Shown here: one piece after another, positions 1 through 12,700 of the stretch
Layout: each line of letters opens with the position of its first letter
Numbering within the stretch: position 1 is the first letter of the stretch
Source of the DNA: Rhynchopus euleeides
Lineage: Eukaryota; Euglenozoa; Diplonemea; Diplonemida; Diplonemidae
NCBI GenBank assembly: GCA_963210315.1
Contig: OY723245.1
Location: forward strand, 943,910 to 1,007,909
DNA length: 64,000 bases
Direction of reading: 5' to 3'
Position numbers and translations under genes: made by a program
The notes under the pieces: generated by a model
Seen by the model: only the letters and a program-made list of their open reading frames with translations
Databases searched by the model: none
What the model was told of the DNA's origin: nothing

Positions 1-3000
1 CGCAGTGATCACAGTGTTGACAGCGCGCATCCCGAAGTCGTAGTGGTCTTGTGTAGACAGCTGCTCCGACGACAGCTGGAATGTCTGAACCATCTTCTTC
101 GAGAGTGGGCGGGCATTGCGGTAGCCGTAGGAGAAGAGACGGATCTCCCCAATAAGCGCGTAGTCGGGGATCATGCAGGCGACAGGGCGGAACAGCACCT
201 TCAGGTTGTCAGGCAGCTCCGTGCGGCCCGCATACCCAGGGTTCATTGTGATGAACACTGCGTGGGTCGGGTCGACGACAATCTCGGACCCCTCGAAGTC
301 AATGCGGTACTGCTGCCGCTTCAGCGCCTCCTGCAGGTCGGAAACCTGCTGCGCAACGACGGACAGCACCTCCACGTCAATCCGGTTGAACTCGTCGAAG
401 CAGGCCCAGGCACCGGTCATCGCAAGACCCTTGAAGAACTTCCCCATCGCACGGAAGTCGAGACCCTCCTGGCAGTTGAACACAACACACTGCTTCGCAA
501 GAGCCTTTGCCAGATCCTTCGTCGTCTCCGTCTTCCCGGTCCCTGCAGGGCCGGCTGGAGCACCACCAAGGCAGAGGGCCAGGGCACCTGTCAGGGTCAG
601 GTAGATCCTGTCCGTCAGGGGGGTCACAACCAGACGCATCGTGTTGCCGAGGTACTCACCACCGTAGACAAACAGGGCGTCGACTTGCTTGATCTTGCAC
701 TTCGAGTCTTCGAGGTCGTAGTAGTACCGGAGCTGCTTGATCCAGTCGAAGTCTGTAATAGCTTCCGTCTTTGAAGCCAGCATGTTGAAGCAGGTGTCCT
801 TTGCGTGCACCTCGATGGTGATCAGGGCCCCCATGTTGACACGCTGCATCCTGCTGAGTGGGGACTGCACCACCTGCACCAACTCCAGGAGCTGGTCCTC
901 CGACTTCTTCGCGTACCTCTCCAGCCCGGAGATGCCTTCGTTGAGCAGGGCCTCCTCGATCTCGAGGGTCCACCAGATCTGCGACACAGCAATCACCGTC
1001 TGCCCGGCGTGCTCCAGGACCCACTCCTTCCGGGGCCTCTTGGAGTACTCCTCGTGTGCGACGGTGACCGACTGGTGGAGGCCGTTCTTCATCCCAGTCT
1101 CGAGCTCGTTGAGCCAGATTTCGACATTCTTCGAACCGGGGAAAATGGATTCGACAAAGTCCAGCAACTCGCCGTCGGAGGAGGCCCAGCCCTTCATCTC
1201 GTCGTCGGCATCGCCCCACTGCAGCATCGTCATGAACTCGATGAGCTTCGGGAGGTGGTCGTCGATAGTCCTGGGGTCCCGCGACTGCGACAAGATCTCC
1301 AACAGCTCCTCGTCTGAGAGGAAGTAGAACCGCCCGAACAGCTGCCTCTTCTCCCCGAGGTAGTCGTTGAGGCCCTTCTGCACAATCTCGAGGTTCTTGT
1401 TGGCGTCGATGAACTGATCCAGAAGCTTTGTCGATTTCGTACAGAACTCCATCGCAAACGGGTTCTGGAAGGCGTGCCCCAGAATCTTCCTCCAGGTCCT
1501 GTCCACCTTGTCGAACTTCTTCGACAGCACCGGGAGCTGGATCGCGATGTCCTCCGCCGAGAAGATGGGCTGCAGGTAGAGCCAGTTCCGCTGGCACTCC
1601 AGCCACTGCTCCAGAATCTCTGACACCAGGGTGAGGGAGCGGTCCCACTCCATGATCTGGTCCTCGAAGTGCCCTTTGAAAGGGGAGAACGAGAGCTGCT
1701 GCGTGAGGTTGACGTCGTCGTCGAGACGGGCCTGCACATCCTCGGACCCCTTCATCATGTACGTCTTGGTCTCCTTGTAAGGCTCGATCTTGAAGGCGAC
1801 ATCCTTCCACTTTCCGTACATATCGTTGAGGCTCGACTCGATACCATACTCCTTTGCTGCCACCTCGCACACCTTGACAATGATATCCTTGTGGGTGACC
1901 AGATCGCGGTCTCTGCAGTCCTGCAGGGTCTGGATGGATTCGGCAGGTGAGTCTGCGTCGAGCGTGCCAGGCGGGAGGCGTTCCGCAAGCTCCTTCCAGT
2001 GGCGCTCCTTCATGCCGGGGTTGCGCAGCGCCTGCAGGATGGGCACCAGCGGGGAGAAGTCTGCCAGCTGGGCGCGGATCTCGTCGACGATCTTGATCTG
2101 CGGCTTGTCGCGGAACACCTTGCGCAGCGAGGCCATCACCTTCTCTGCCTGGTCGACGTTGCGCTTCAGCTCGTCCGGGTCCAGCGAGCTGAAGGGGTCC
2201 TTGTGCCACCCCTCCACCCAGTTCTGCCAGTCGTTTGTTGTGATCCACAGGTCGGCGTAGGGGCGGAACTCCTTCCCAACCTCCATGATCTGCCTGTAGT
2301 TGAGCACCTCGTCCTGGAACAGCTCCTGCTTCTTGTTGAATTCGACGGAGAGCTCGCGCGCGTCGTTGATGCGCTTCTGGAGAGACTTGACGTCTGCCGC
2401 AAGCGAGGCGACGTTGACCTGCAGGTCGGTCTGCGCGCTGAACTTCTGCACGTCGCGCGCAACCTTCTCGATCTCCTTCTTGAACCCCTCCTGCTCCACA
2501 ACCATCGCGTCGTGCAGCTTCTCCCCCTCTGCGTCAAGCCGCTTCGTCACCGCATCGATGCTCATCTCCAGCTTCTTCGGCCAGAACATCGCATCCCACT
2601 TCCCACGGAAGTCCTCGTCAGACAGCTGGTACTGGAAGTTCTCCAGGATGGCGTAGTAGGTCTTCATGTCCTCGATGCGGTGCACCAACCCCTCCGGCTG
2701 CTGGTAGATCAGCTCTGGCACATCCTTCTTGATGTAGCCACGTGTGTTGAACAGCGCCTCGACGGTCTGCGCGGGGCGTTGAATAACTGCGTTGATCTTG
2801 GTGAAGGCCTCGCGGATGTTCTTTGCCTTCTCCTTCGCCAGGTCCTTGATGAGGTCCTCAACGCCCTTCTTCAGCTCGTCGTGCTTCTTCTCCATCGTCG
2901 TCCGGAACGTTGTGCAGTCGACGAAGAAGTTGCCCACCTCCATATAATGCGGAATCTCCTTCCGCACCTCCTTCTTCTTCTTCTCGTGCTTCTTGATCTC

Positions 3001-5019
3001 TGCAGCCATCTCCTCCGTGGGGTTCTTTGCCTCGGGATCCGTGCACTGCGCCTGGAAATTTTTGATGTACGACGCCTTCTCCAGCTTGATGATGTCGGTA
3101 TACTTCAGATACGTATCCTTATACTGATGCAGCGGCGCGAGACTGGTGCGAATCGCCTTCGTCACCCTGGCACGCATCTCCACAACACGTGAGTCGTGCG
3201 GGGTGACCGAGTCGCAGTACGGGCCGTGCTCCTCGGGCCAGAAGTAGTTCGCCATGACATACTTCTCCAGCTGTGGGACATCATGCGTGCAGATGATCGC
3301 CCTCTCGAAGAGGTTCAGGATGATCTGCTCAAACTTGTCAGTCGGAGTGGAGTAGCTGAAGTCACCATCGCGCTCCACGAGCTCCAGTGTGAAGAGTGGG
3401 GTCTTTTCGATGGCTGCAGGGTCGTCGCTCCCCGGCCAGGAATTCCGCACGGTGTACATATCCTTAACCTGGACGCTGAAGTTCGACACATCCTCGATGA
3501 AGTTCACAAACTCTGTCACAGAGTTGAGCACGAGAAAGTGCAGCGTGTCCTCCATCATATATTTGACTGTGGTGAGGAACTTCTTCAGCTTCGATATTTC
3601 GTAGATCTCCTTCGACTTCTCCTCGAGGTTGAGCCACCCCTTCCCAACCCCGGAGATGTGCTGGATGATGCAGTCCTTCAGGCGCTCCTTCCACTCCAGC
3701 TTGAGGTAGGCGGCACGCTCCTCGATATTCTCGATCTGCCGCTTCTCAAACTCCTGCAGGCTCATATGCCGCTCCTTCGGCAGGTTGAACAGGGGATGCT
3801 TCAGAACCTCCTGACACTCCGCCCTCACCGACGCAAGCGCGCCAATCACCTCGGGCTGCGTGAAGTAGGTGCTGAAGTTGAACCTCTGGTTCGAATCGAT
3901 GAACAGCTGCCTCGCCCCCTCCGGAAGAATCGCAACCTTATCTAACGAGTTCGGCTCCTCCAAGCTCGACGGGCCAGTCGCGATGTCCTCCTTCGACAGC
4001 CCCTGGAACATCTCAACAGGCGCCTCTTCCTCCGCAGCCATCTTCTGCTCCAGCATCACACGGTTCATACACCGGTTCCAGTCCAGCACAAACTCCTTCA
4101 CCAACGCCTCCTCCTGCGTCTTGATGTTCTTCCTATCCTCCGCCGGGAGGGAGCGGATGCTGGTCCCCAGATGCGTGATGCGCTCTATGATCTCAGGCTC
4201 AACAGGCGCCATCTCATCTGTCGGCATGGAGTCGCAGCAGAGCTTATACCGAAGCCAGAGGATGGCCCGCTCACGCTGCTGCGATGCTTTGACGAGGCGC
4301 TGGACATATGTCGTCGGGTCCTCCGCAAGGAACATCACGGTTATGCGCGACAGCCACGCCGACTCATCCCCGTCGGGGTTCGGCACAGTGCCCCAGAGGA
4401 TACGGATGCGGTTGGCATCCACATTCCAGTCAACCGCACGGCAGTATTCAAAACACCACTCCCCTGTCAGCCTGTCTTTGCGCAGAGCCTTGGCGGGGAT
4501 GTAGAAGTGTGAGGCATCTGCGGCAGGGTCCACCCCGTCGTGCGCAAGCGCGAGCCACTCCTGGGGGGTGCGCGGGTCGTACGACGTGTCGTCGAAGATC
4601 TCCAGCGGCAGCGTCTGCCCCTCCCGCTCTGCGATGGAGGGCAGCGACAGCCCTGCCACGCGGCAGAGCTCCCCGATATCCTGGCTCTCGTACTGCCGGC
4701 GCTTGCGCTCCATCTCGATCTTCCGCGGCACCCTGCCCCTGACGTGCACGAAGGGGAGAAGCACCTTCGGCTCGAGGGAGCGCGGCGGCAGGTTTTTAAA
4801 GAGCTTCGAAGGGGGGACGACGATGGGCTGCTGGCTGGCGAGCAGCTCTGCGTCGCTGAGGAGCCCCGCCCGCGTGGGGTCCATGTGGTCGCGTGTAGGG
4901 GAGGGCTCGCTCTGGAGGGTTGTGGAAGGGCCTGCGTCCTCCGCGCCATGGTCGCAAGGCGTCACGGCCTTGGCCTTGGGCTTCGGGCGCAGGGAACTTC
5001 GCAGCTTCCCGCTAGGCAT
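1..5019 (-). CDS. Axonemal dynein heavy chain, inner-arm single-headed type (5' part of gene, continues past left edge)
   Basis: Motor subunit of a flagellar dynein that hydrolyses ATP to slide axonemal doublets. One uninterrupted frame of about 1,673 codons runs from ATG at 5019 (protein begins MPSGKLRSS) off the window edge, with no intron. Residues 1 to about 880 are the N-terminal tail; about 900 to 1,400 is the linker (DHC_N2) region; AAA1 begins near 1,420 with Walker A GPAGTGKTETTKD near 1,490, followed by ACFDEFNRI (Walker B) and FITMNPGYAGRTELPDNLK. The last visible residues are in the stretch leading to AAA2. The tail before the P-loop is short compared with two- and three-headed outer-arm chains (about 1,800 residues), which suggests a single-headed inner-arm chain of the DNAH1/3/6/7/12 type; that subtype is inference. 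Only this start gives the full frame; overlapping open frames in the same DNA are shadows caused by high GC at third positions. Confidence 0.96.
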   Translation of the reverse strand, partial: MPSGKLRSSLRPKPKAKAVTPCDHGAEDAGPSTTLQSEPSPTRDHMDPTRAGLLSDAELLASQQPIVVPPSKLFKNLPPRSLEPKVLLPFVHVRGRVPRKIEMERKRRQYESQDIGELCRVAGLSLPSIAEREGQTLPLEIFDDTSYDPRTPQEWLALAHDGVDPAADASHFYIPAKALRKDRLTGEWCFEYCRAVDWNVDANRIRILWGTVPNPDGDESAWLSRITVMFLAEDPTTYVQRLVKASQQRERAILWLRYKLCCDSMPTDEMAPVEPEIIERITHLGTSIRSLPAEDRKNIKTQEEALVKEFVLDWNRCMNRVMLEQKMAAEEEAPVEMFQGLSKEDIATGPSSLEEPNSLDKVAILPEGARQLFIDSNQRFNFSTYFTQPEVIGALASVRAECQEVLKHPLFNLPKERHMSLQEFEKRQIENIEERAAYLKLEWKERLKDCIIQHISGVGKGWLNLEEKSKEIYEISKLKKFLTTVKYMMEDTLHFLVLNSVTEFVNFIEDVSNFSVQVKDMYTVRNSWPGSDDPAAIEKTPLFTLELVERDGDFSYSTPTDKFEQIILNLFERAIICTHDVPQLEKYVMANYFWPEEHGPYCDSVTPHDSRVVEMRARVTKAIRTSLAPLHQYKDTYLKYTDIIKLEKASYIKNFQAQCTDPEAKNPTEEMAAEIKKHEKKKKEVRKEIPHYMEVGNFFVDCTTFRTTMEKKHDELKKGVEDLIKDLAKEKAKNIREAFTKINAVIQRPAQTVEALFNTRGYIKKDVPELIYQQPEGLVHRIEDMKTYYAILENFQYQLSDEDFRGKWDAMFWPKKLEMSIDAVTKRLDAEGEKLHDAMVVEQEGFKKEIEKVARDVQKFSAQTDLQVNVASLAADVKSLQKRINDARELSVEFNKKQELFQDEVLNYRQIMEVGKEFRPYADLWITTNDWQNWVEGWHKDPFSSLDPDELKRNVDQAEKVMASLRKVFRDKPQIKIVDEIRAQLADFSPLVPILQALRNPGMKERHWKELAERLPPGTLDADSPAESIQTLQDCRDRDLVTHKDIIVKVCEVAAKEYGIESSLNDMYGKWKDVAFKIEPYKETKTYMMKGSEDVQARLDDDVNLTQQLSFSPFKGHFEDQIMEWDRSLTLVSEILEQWLECQRNWLYLQPIFSAEDIAIQLPVLSKKFDKVDRTWRKILGHAFQNPFAMEFCTKSTKLLDQFIDANKNLEIVQKGLNDYLGEKRQLFGRFYFLSDEELLEILSQSRDPRTIDDHLPKLIEFMTMLQWGDADDEMKGWASSDGELLDFVESIFPGSKNVEIWLNELETGMKNGLHQSVTVAHEEYSKRPRKEWVLEHAGQTVIAVSQIWWTLEIEEALLNEGISGLERYAKKSEDQLLELVQVVQSPLSRMQRVNMGALITIEVHAKDTCFNMLASKTEAITDFDWIKQLRYYYDLEDSKCKIKQVDALFVYGGEYLGNTMRLVVTPLTDRIYLTLTGALALCLGGAPAGPAGTGKTETTKDLAKALAKQCVVFNCQEGLDFRAMGKFFKGLAMTGAWACFDEFNRIDVEVLSVVAQQVSDLQEALKRQQYRIDFEGSEIVVDPTHAVFITMNPGYAGRTELPDNLKVLFRPVACMIPDYALIGEIRLFSYGYRNARPLSKKMVQTFQLSSEQLSTQDHYDFGMRAVNTVITA

Positions 5020-6580
<1,561 letters not shown>

Positions 6581-7732
6581 TAGGGGGGGTCAAATGCCAC
6601 CCTTTTACGTGGACAAACACGATTTTTCAAAAAACCGGCGCAGAGGCCCCAAAGCCCCCGTAAACCCTCCAAACCCCCCCAGATCGGTCCGGAAACCCAT
6701 CGAACCCCACTTTTCCACCATTCCGGGCACCTCAGGTGCCCGAATTGGGGTACCTAAATTTTGTGCCACCGTTTGGTACCGGACAGTGCCACTGTGTGGG
6801 AGGTTGGAAAAGAAAATGCCCCAACACACCACATCTGAGGGTTGCAATGCATGTTGCTTGCCAACCACGTCATCCGGTGGGTGTCAGGCGCTATGTAGGT
6901 GGCATTAGCCAGGTCTTCGATGAGTTCTGGCTTGTATATGTACCTCCCTGCCACCATGCACCGGGAGGCTGCCTGTAGGTACGGAACAAGTCCAGATGGT
7001 CGTGTGATTCCTGTGCAGCAGTGCTCCACAACCGGGATGTGTTGACAACGACTGTTGCAACACGAGCTGTACATTCCGGGAACACACGAAGTGCGCTGTC
7101 GTGGTACCCATTGTGCCAGAATTGGTAGTTGCTGCGGTCTACTTTGCCTGGCCCAAGAGCACTGGTACTGAACGGTGCAATATGCGTGGCGAGGTGAATG
7201 CAACGGAAGGGCGCAAAGTCAATACAGCTCTCGGATGGCGGGTGGTGGTGCCACTAGTGTGTGACGTTCACTCGAGGATACAACGCATCACAATGAATCA
7301 GCAACCGTGGACCGAGTACAATACGCTCTCTGTGGCTGGTGTGGGGGACAAAGGCAGTGCCTGTGCCGCAGGCAGGGAGGTACATATACAAGCCAGAACA
7401 CATCGAAGACCTGGCTCATGCCACCTACATAGCGCCTGACACCCACCGGATGACGTGGTTGGCAAGCAACATGCATTGCAACCCTCAGATGTGGTGTGTT
7501 GGGGCATTTTCTTTTCCAACCTCCCACACAGTGGCACTGTCCGGTACCAAACGGTGGCACAAAATTTAGGTACCCCAATTCGGGCACCTGAGGTGCCCGG
7601 AATGGTGGAAAAGTGGGGTTCGATGGGTTTCCGGACCGATCTGGGGGGGTTTGGAGGGTTTACGGGGGCTTTGGGGCCTCTGCGCCGGTTTTTTGAAAAA
7701 TCGTGTTTGTCACCCCCATTTGACCCCCCCTA
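6581..7732. mobile_element. Palindromic foldback element A1 (long terminal inverted repeats)
   Basis: The left arm (6581 to about 6952) and the right arm (about 7371 to 7732) are near-identical reverse complements of roughly 365 bp. The termini are TAGGGGGGGTCA and its complement TGACCCCCCCTA. The middle (about 6953 to 7370) is unique, with no transposase-like open frame, so the element looks non-autonomous. A TA lies at each end, which is the expected target duplication for Tc1/mariner-like elements, but the transposase family cannot be assigned from this copy. The same translated peptides appear on opposite strands of the two arms only because of the palindrome. The right end is directly followed by element B1. 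Confidence 0.9.
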
Positions 7733-8176
7733 GGGCAGTGGTGGCAGCGTACGGCCGTACGGTACGCGTACGCGTACGCCGTACGCACTTTCTGAAAATC
7801 GCGCTGCGTACGCGTACGCAGATTTTGCGTACGGCTGGTATTCCAGGTCTCTCAGCACACAGTAGGCCACCCAGCGGGTGGCTGGGCCCTGGTCTTTGAT
7901 CTTGCCTTTCACAGATGGTTCCTTGCCGCGCACGTGGCGAATAACTCGCAACACCTGCAAGTACACCCGCAATCATACTGCAAAAGGTACCACTTCCGAC
8001 TGGAAGGCTCGAAGGCTGCCCCTGGTACATCTGAGTTCGACTGTTGGATTTGGTGTGCGGCCATGGCCGTCTCCTGTGCTCCATAGACTGCCGTACGCAG
8101 CGCCGTACGCGTACGCGTACGCCGTACGCACTTTTTGAAAATCACGCTGCGTACGCGTACGCAGCCACCACTGCCC
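7733..8176. mobile_element. Palindromic MITE-like element B1
   Basis: A 444 bp element with terminal inverted repeats beginning GGGCAGTGGTGGC and ending GCCACCACTGCCC, bounded by TA at 7731-7732 (shared with element A1) and at 8177-8178. The arms (about 7733 to 7825 and 8088 to 8176) are packed with the self-complementary motif GTACGC/GCGTAC. The centre has no convincing coding capacity. The right boundary is immediately followed by a run of 12 G. It shares its extreme ends with B2 at 52217 to 53181 but not its interior. Confidence 0.87.
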
Positions 8177-8178
8177 TA

Positions 8179-9781
8179 GGGGGGGGGGGGTCGGTGGGCG
8201 ACCCTTCCCTGCCGTGCGGATAACGGTATGGAATCGAATGCAGCAAATGCACTGAGAGAGCACTCTATATGTCCCTCGCTCTAGTGCGGCAGCATGGCCA
8301 CTCTCTGCCACCCCCCTAACACCCTCGCTCAGGGTGAGATGAAGGAGTGGAGAGGGTGGGCTGCTGCGCTCGAAGCTGTGTTTGGGAAACAAGCCTGTGA
8401 GAGCTCTCCAACTCCCCCGCGGATAGGGTCCTTAAATAAAAGATAGGGGCTGCTGTTTGGTGCTGGCAAAATCCGGAAAACTCCCGCAGCAGTGCTGTCT
8501 GGGGTTTGCCCCTGTTGTTGCCCAAAGTGCTGCTCGCCATCTATGAAAAGAAAAGGGGGGGGGGGAGGGGGCGGCTCGACGATTGATTTTTCCTCTCGTT
8601 GCTGTCCAATTCACACGAACCCACAGCAGGAGAAAAAGAGGAAGGATACAGGCACGCGCGAAATTTTTTGAACGAATTTTTGTTTTGCAGCAGAGCAGGG
8701 GGGGGGGGGGGGAGTGCAAAACGCACCGAGCACACCTTGCCCTGTGGGTGCATGGACCCCACCACCCCTCCTCCCCTTGCAGCAGAACCCAACGGCGAAT
8801 CCACGGGAAGGGGAGCCCGATCAGGCTTGTTCCCAACGCTTTTTTGCAACGGGGCATACATGCCACCCCGCCACGCTCTATGAAAATCTACGTTGTGAGA
8901 AATACAGGAAGACAGGGGGCCGGGCCGCCGTAACACGCCCAGACCCCAGCACCTCACCCGTGGCGTGAAAAATGAGAAATGTTGTGGGAGGGGGGCAGGG
9001 GGGGAGCAAAACGGATGAGGGCCTAAAAGAAGCTAAAACAGGACGAATCGGGTCATCGGAAGTGGGGGTGGAGGGTTGGGGGGTGTGGGGAAACGTGTGG
9101 AGACGCTTGACAAGACCCGAGAGAGGACGGGCTACCTCGGAAGATGTAGGCATCACCATGCGTTTGCCGGGAGCTCGTCGATGTGAACTCTGTGTGAGGA
9201 GGGTGTGTATGTGGAGGCTGTGCTAATATGCAGTATGCAGTATTGGATGACGTGCAGATCACGTAGAGTAGGAGTAGGCTAGCGGGCCTGGTTCTCACGG
9301 AGTGGGCTCTAGGGGAGACTCTGCGATGCCAGCACGCTGATCCAAACTGCAATACGTGCAGGTACGATGCGGGTCCGATAATCCAACATAGCAAACGTGC
9401 AGGTCAGATAATGTGTGAATCATATACGGCATCATGACCCTCCGACCCCTTCCCCTCCCCCCGCGAAGGTGGTGTGGTGTGTGGAAGCAGAGAAGTGTGT
9501 CACCCTCAGATGCTGGCATACTTTGTTCCATCTGGCATGGCAACCATCCCATCCTGTCCTGGTGCCCAGTCAGGGTGACTGGGGTTGTGTGCGGACCTCG
9601 AGTTGAACGGGGAGTACCGTGGCGTGATGAGACGGTAGGGGTTGGACTGCACTTGCTGTGGCGGGGATGGGGTGTGGATGTTGAAAAGGCTGTGTTTGGT
9701 TGTGCAACGAAGTGCAGAAAAGCTAGAAGAAAGGCGAGCCCTGCCACTATGCGCCAGATGCACTTATTTTAGATCCGCCTT
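8179..9781. other. Repeat-rich spacer downstream of the myosin gene
   Basis: About 1.6 kb with G runs at 8179 to 8190, 8555 to 8565 and 8698 to 8712. Several open frames of 85 to 150 codons exist on both strands but overlap one another and show no recognisable domain or consistent frame, so none is called. The 3' end of the myosin gene is at 9782; part of this stretch should be its 3' untranslated region. Confidence 0.5.
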
Positions 9782-12700
9782 TCAGTTGGCAAACAGGGAT
9801 CTCCCCACCCACACAACCACGTCACGGCATACTTTCGACATCTTCTGCAGCTTCTTCACCATGCCCAGGGAGTGTGATGCCTGCGGGTCAGCCTTGACAG
9901 GCTTAGGGGCTTGCGGGCTGCGTGTGCGAGTGCGGCGTGCCCTCGCGTTGGGTGTAGAGGAGCAGAGGTGTGACGCTTGCGACACGCCAGCCATAGAGAT
10001 GCGCGAGAAGGTCGGGTTTGCATAGGAGGGCGGTGCTTCCGTCTGCTGGTAGGCGGGGAGAGGTGCGGGCGACCTGGAGCGGTTGGGCGAGTGAGCCCGT
10101 GTCGGCCTGACAGATGAGCAGAACGACTCGGGCTCGAACTGGCGCCGCACACGCGCAGCCTGCTGCGTCTCCGTCTCATACAGAGACTTCGCCCGGTTAA
10201 TGTTGTCACTGACCTGCTGCAACTTCCGCCACTTGCGGTACTCCTCTGCCATCTCCTGCTCTTCCACGTGGCGCTTCTCCTCCATTGCGCGTGCCCACAC
10301 GAGCCGTGCGCGTTGCCGGTGCTCATCGAGGCGCTGTTCCTCAATACGCATCCTCTGCTCGTCCTCCAGGCGCTCGCGCTGCAGCTGGCGCTGCTGCATG
10401 ATGTCAAAGTCCTCCTTCAGGATGTCCAACACCTTCAGCAGCTGCTCCTGCTCCAGGCGCTCCATCGATATGCGGTGCGTCTCCTCCTGCACCTTGAAGT
10501 CGCTCTGCTCCAGCGCATCCCGCATCGGGCGGTCGCGGTACCACCTCTCGACCATCATCTGCATGTGCTCCCCCAGGTCGTGCAGCAGGTGGCTGAAGTG
10601 GTCCACCTCCAGCTTCATCATCGCCACACGCACCCGCTCCTCCTCACGCACACACTCCTGCAGGCGGCGCGCCCCTTCGATGAGGGACTCCTCCCTGCTC
10701 TTATACTCTGTCAGGCGCACCCACTTCATGGAGATCTTGGACCGGGCGAACGACTGTATGAGGGCCACCTTCCGTTTGGCCAGCACGGCGGCAACACGCG
10801 TGTTGGACCTGCGGAAGTGGATATACCGTTGCAGCGTCTCGCAGTATCCGTTGAGCGCCTTGGAGCGGGCGTCTTCGATGATAGACCACGCCTCGCTCTT
10901 GAGGAAGACCTTTGTCTTGCCAACCTGGCCCAGCTGCTTGCCGATGTCGAGGGTCTCGAGGATGGCACGGCAGACATCTGCCTGCGACCCGCGCTTGGGA
11001 TTGATGGCGCGGTAGCGTGCGATGAACTCGGTGAAGGGCAGCCGCACGGAGTAGCCGATCTTGCGGATGCGCACCGTCTCGAGCACACCTGCCGACCGGA
11101 GCTGCGCCATCACCTCATGCCCGTGGAACATGCGTGGCTTCCGGCAGTGGTGTGGCTTGACACACCGGATCCAGTGGGGGTTGGTGCCGTTGATGACCTT
11201 CATCAGATCCTGCAGCTGCCCTTTGTACAGTCGCGCGACAGTTGGTTTGCGCCCCATCTGTAGGGGTGAGGGAGGAGGTGTTTAGGAGGAAGAGGGTGGG
11301 AGGAAGGAGGCAGTGTTGAGATGCAACACCCGCCTGTGGCAGATTGTCGTGATTTTGACACGGCGTGGCACAAAGGGGCTGGGGTGCTGTGGTGGGCATC
11401 AACGGCACATCGCTGCATACCTGCTCGACAGGCGCTGGGAGGAGCGTGGAGATGAAGGTGTCGGTCGACTCGCGCACCAACACCTTGAGGTTGTCTTTGA
11501 GGGTGTCCATGTTCTTCTCACGCCACCCCTCCACGTTGTACATCACAGATGCGGCGTAGTGACCAACACCGAAGGACATCTTGTCCATCCGGTGCTTGAC
11601 ATAGCTGGCGTGGTCCTTCTTTGACTCCTGCAGCTTTGCTGCAAACGACGCATCAGACCCCTTGCGGAGCTGCACCTCCTCGTCAAGCAGCGACAGCACC
11701 CCCATGGCGCCTGAGATAAGGTCCAGTGTGTTCTGATTGTCTTGGAAGACAATCGCCTGTGTGTCGATGCCCTCGTCCTTACACTCCTGGATATCACGCG
11801 TGAAGACGTAATTGTTGTAGTGCTGCTGCAGCTGTTCGTTGGTGAGGTTGATGCACAGCTGCTCAAAGCTGTTCACCTCGAAGTGTTCGAACCCAAAGAT
11901 ATCCAGCAGCCCGAGCCACGTCCCGGAGCTCTCGTCGCAGTCGATCAACCCGTTGATGCGGTCCACCAGCCAGAGGAACACACGCTCATAGAGCGATTTG
12001 CACAGAGAGTCGCGCTGCTCTGTGGCACGCACCTTGTCAAGCGACGTGGTGAAGGTGTCCCCTGCAACAGTGCGTGTGGTGCTGGTGAGCTCTTCCAACA
12101 GCAGGTCGCCGTCGATCTGCAGGAGGTTTGTCGCGACGAAGTCAAGCGTCTCCATGTCGTGCTCCGAGAGGTAGCTCCGACCGTCACGCTCCTTGAAGAC
12201 ACAGTTCGTCAGATGCAGCACGGCTGCCAGCACGTTGTACAGCGAACGCTGTTCCGTCTCGTTGATCCCCACCACGAGCATCGCCTCCTTCGTGATGGCG
12301 TATTCTTCAGCATCATCGACGCCGGGTATAGAGGGCGACCCACCTGCATTTAGGGAGCGATAGTCCTTCACATCCCCAAGTCGCATGCGCCGCCGTTCTT
12401 CAGACGTGGCCCCGCAGATGAGCTGGTAGAAGGCATGGTAGCCCCGCTCCCCTGCACTGTGTGTAATGACCCTGCTGCGCTCCAGCAGGTAGGGACAGAT
12501 GTGGGCGCCAACTAGCACACCGTCGTTGTTGAACTTCATCCGCATAAACTTCCCAAACCGGGACGAGTTGTCATTCCGGGTGGTTTTGGCGTTGCCGAAT
12601 GATTCCAAAATAGGACTGGTGCTCGTCACCTTCTTGTTGATGGCACGTGCATGCTGTGAGGGGTGCGTTTGGTGAGGCCCGATAGTCCAGTGCAGGAGAG

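Noticed and set aside
656-2248. A 530-codon open frame overlapping the dynein gene in another minus frame
   Set aside because: It is a shadow of the dynein frame: the true frame reads continuous linker and AAA1 sequence through the same DNA.
6736-7587. The same short proteins appearing on plus strand in one arm and minus strand in the other arm of element A1
   Set aside because: A consequence of the inverted arms; no transposase motif, so not called as genes.
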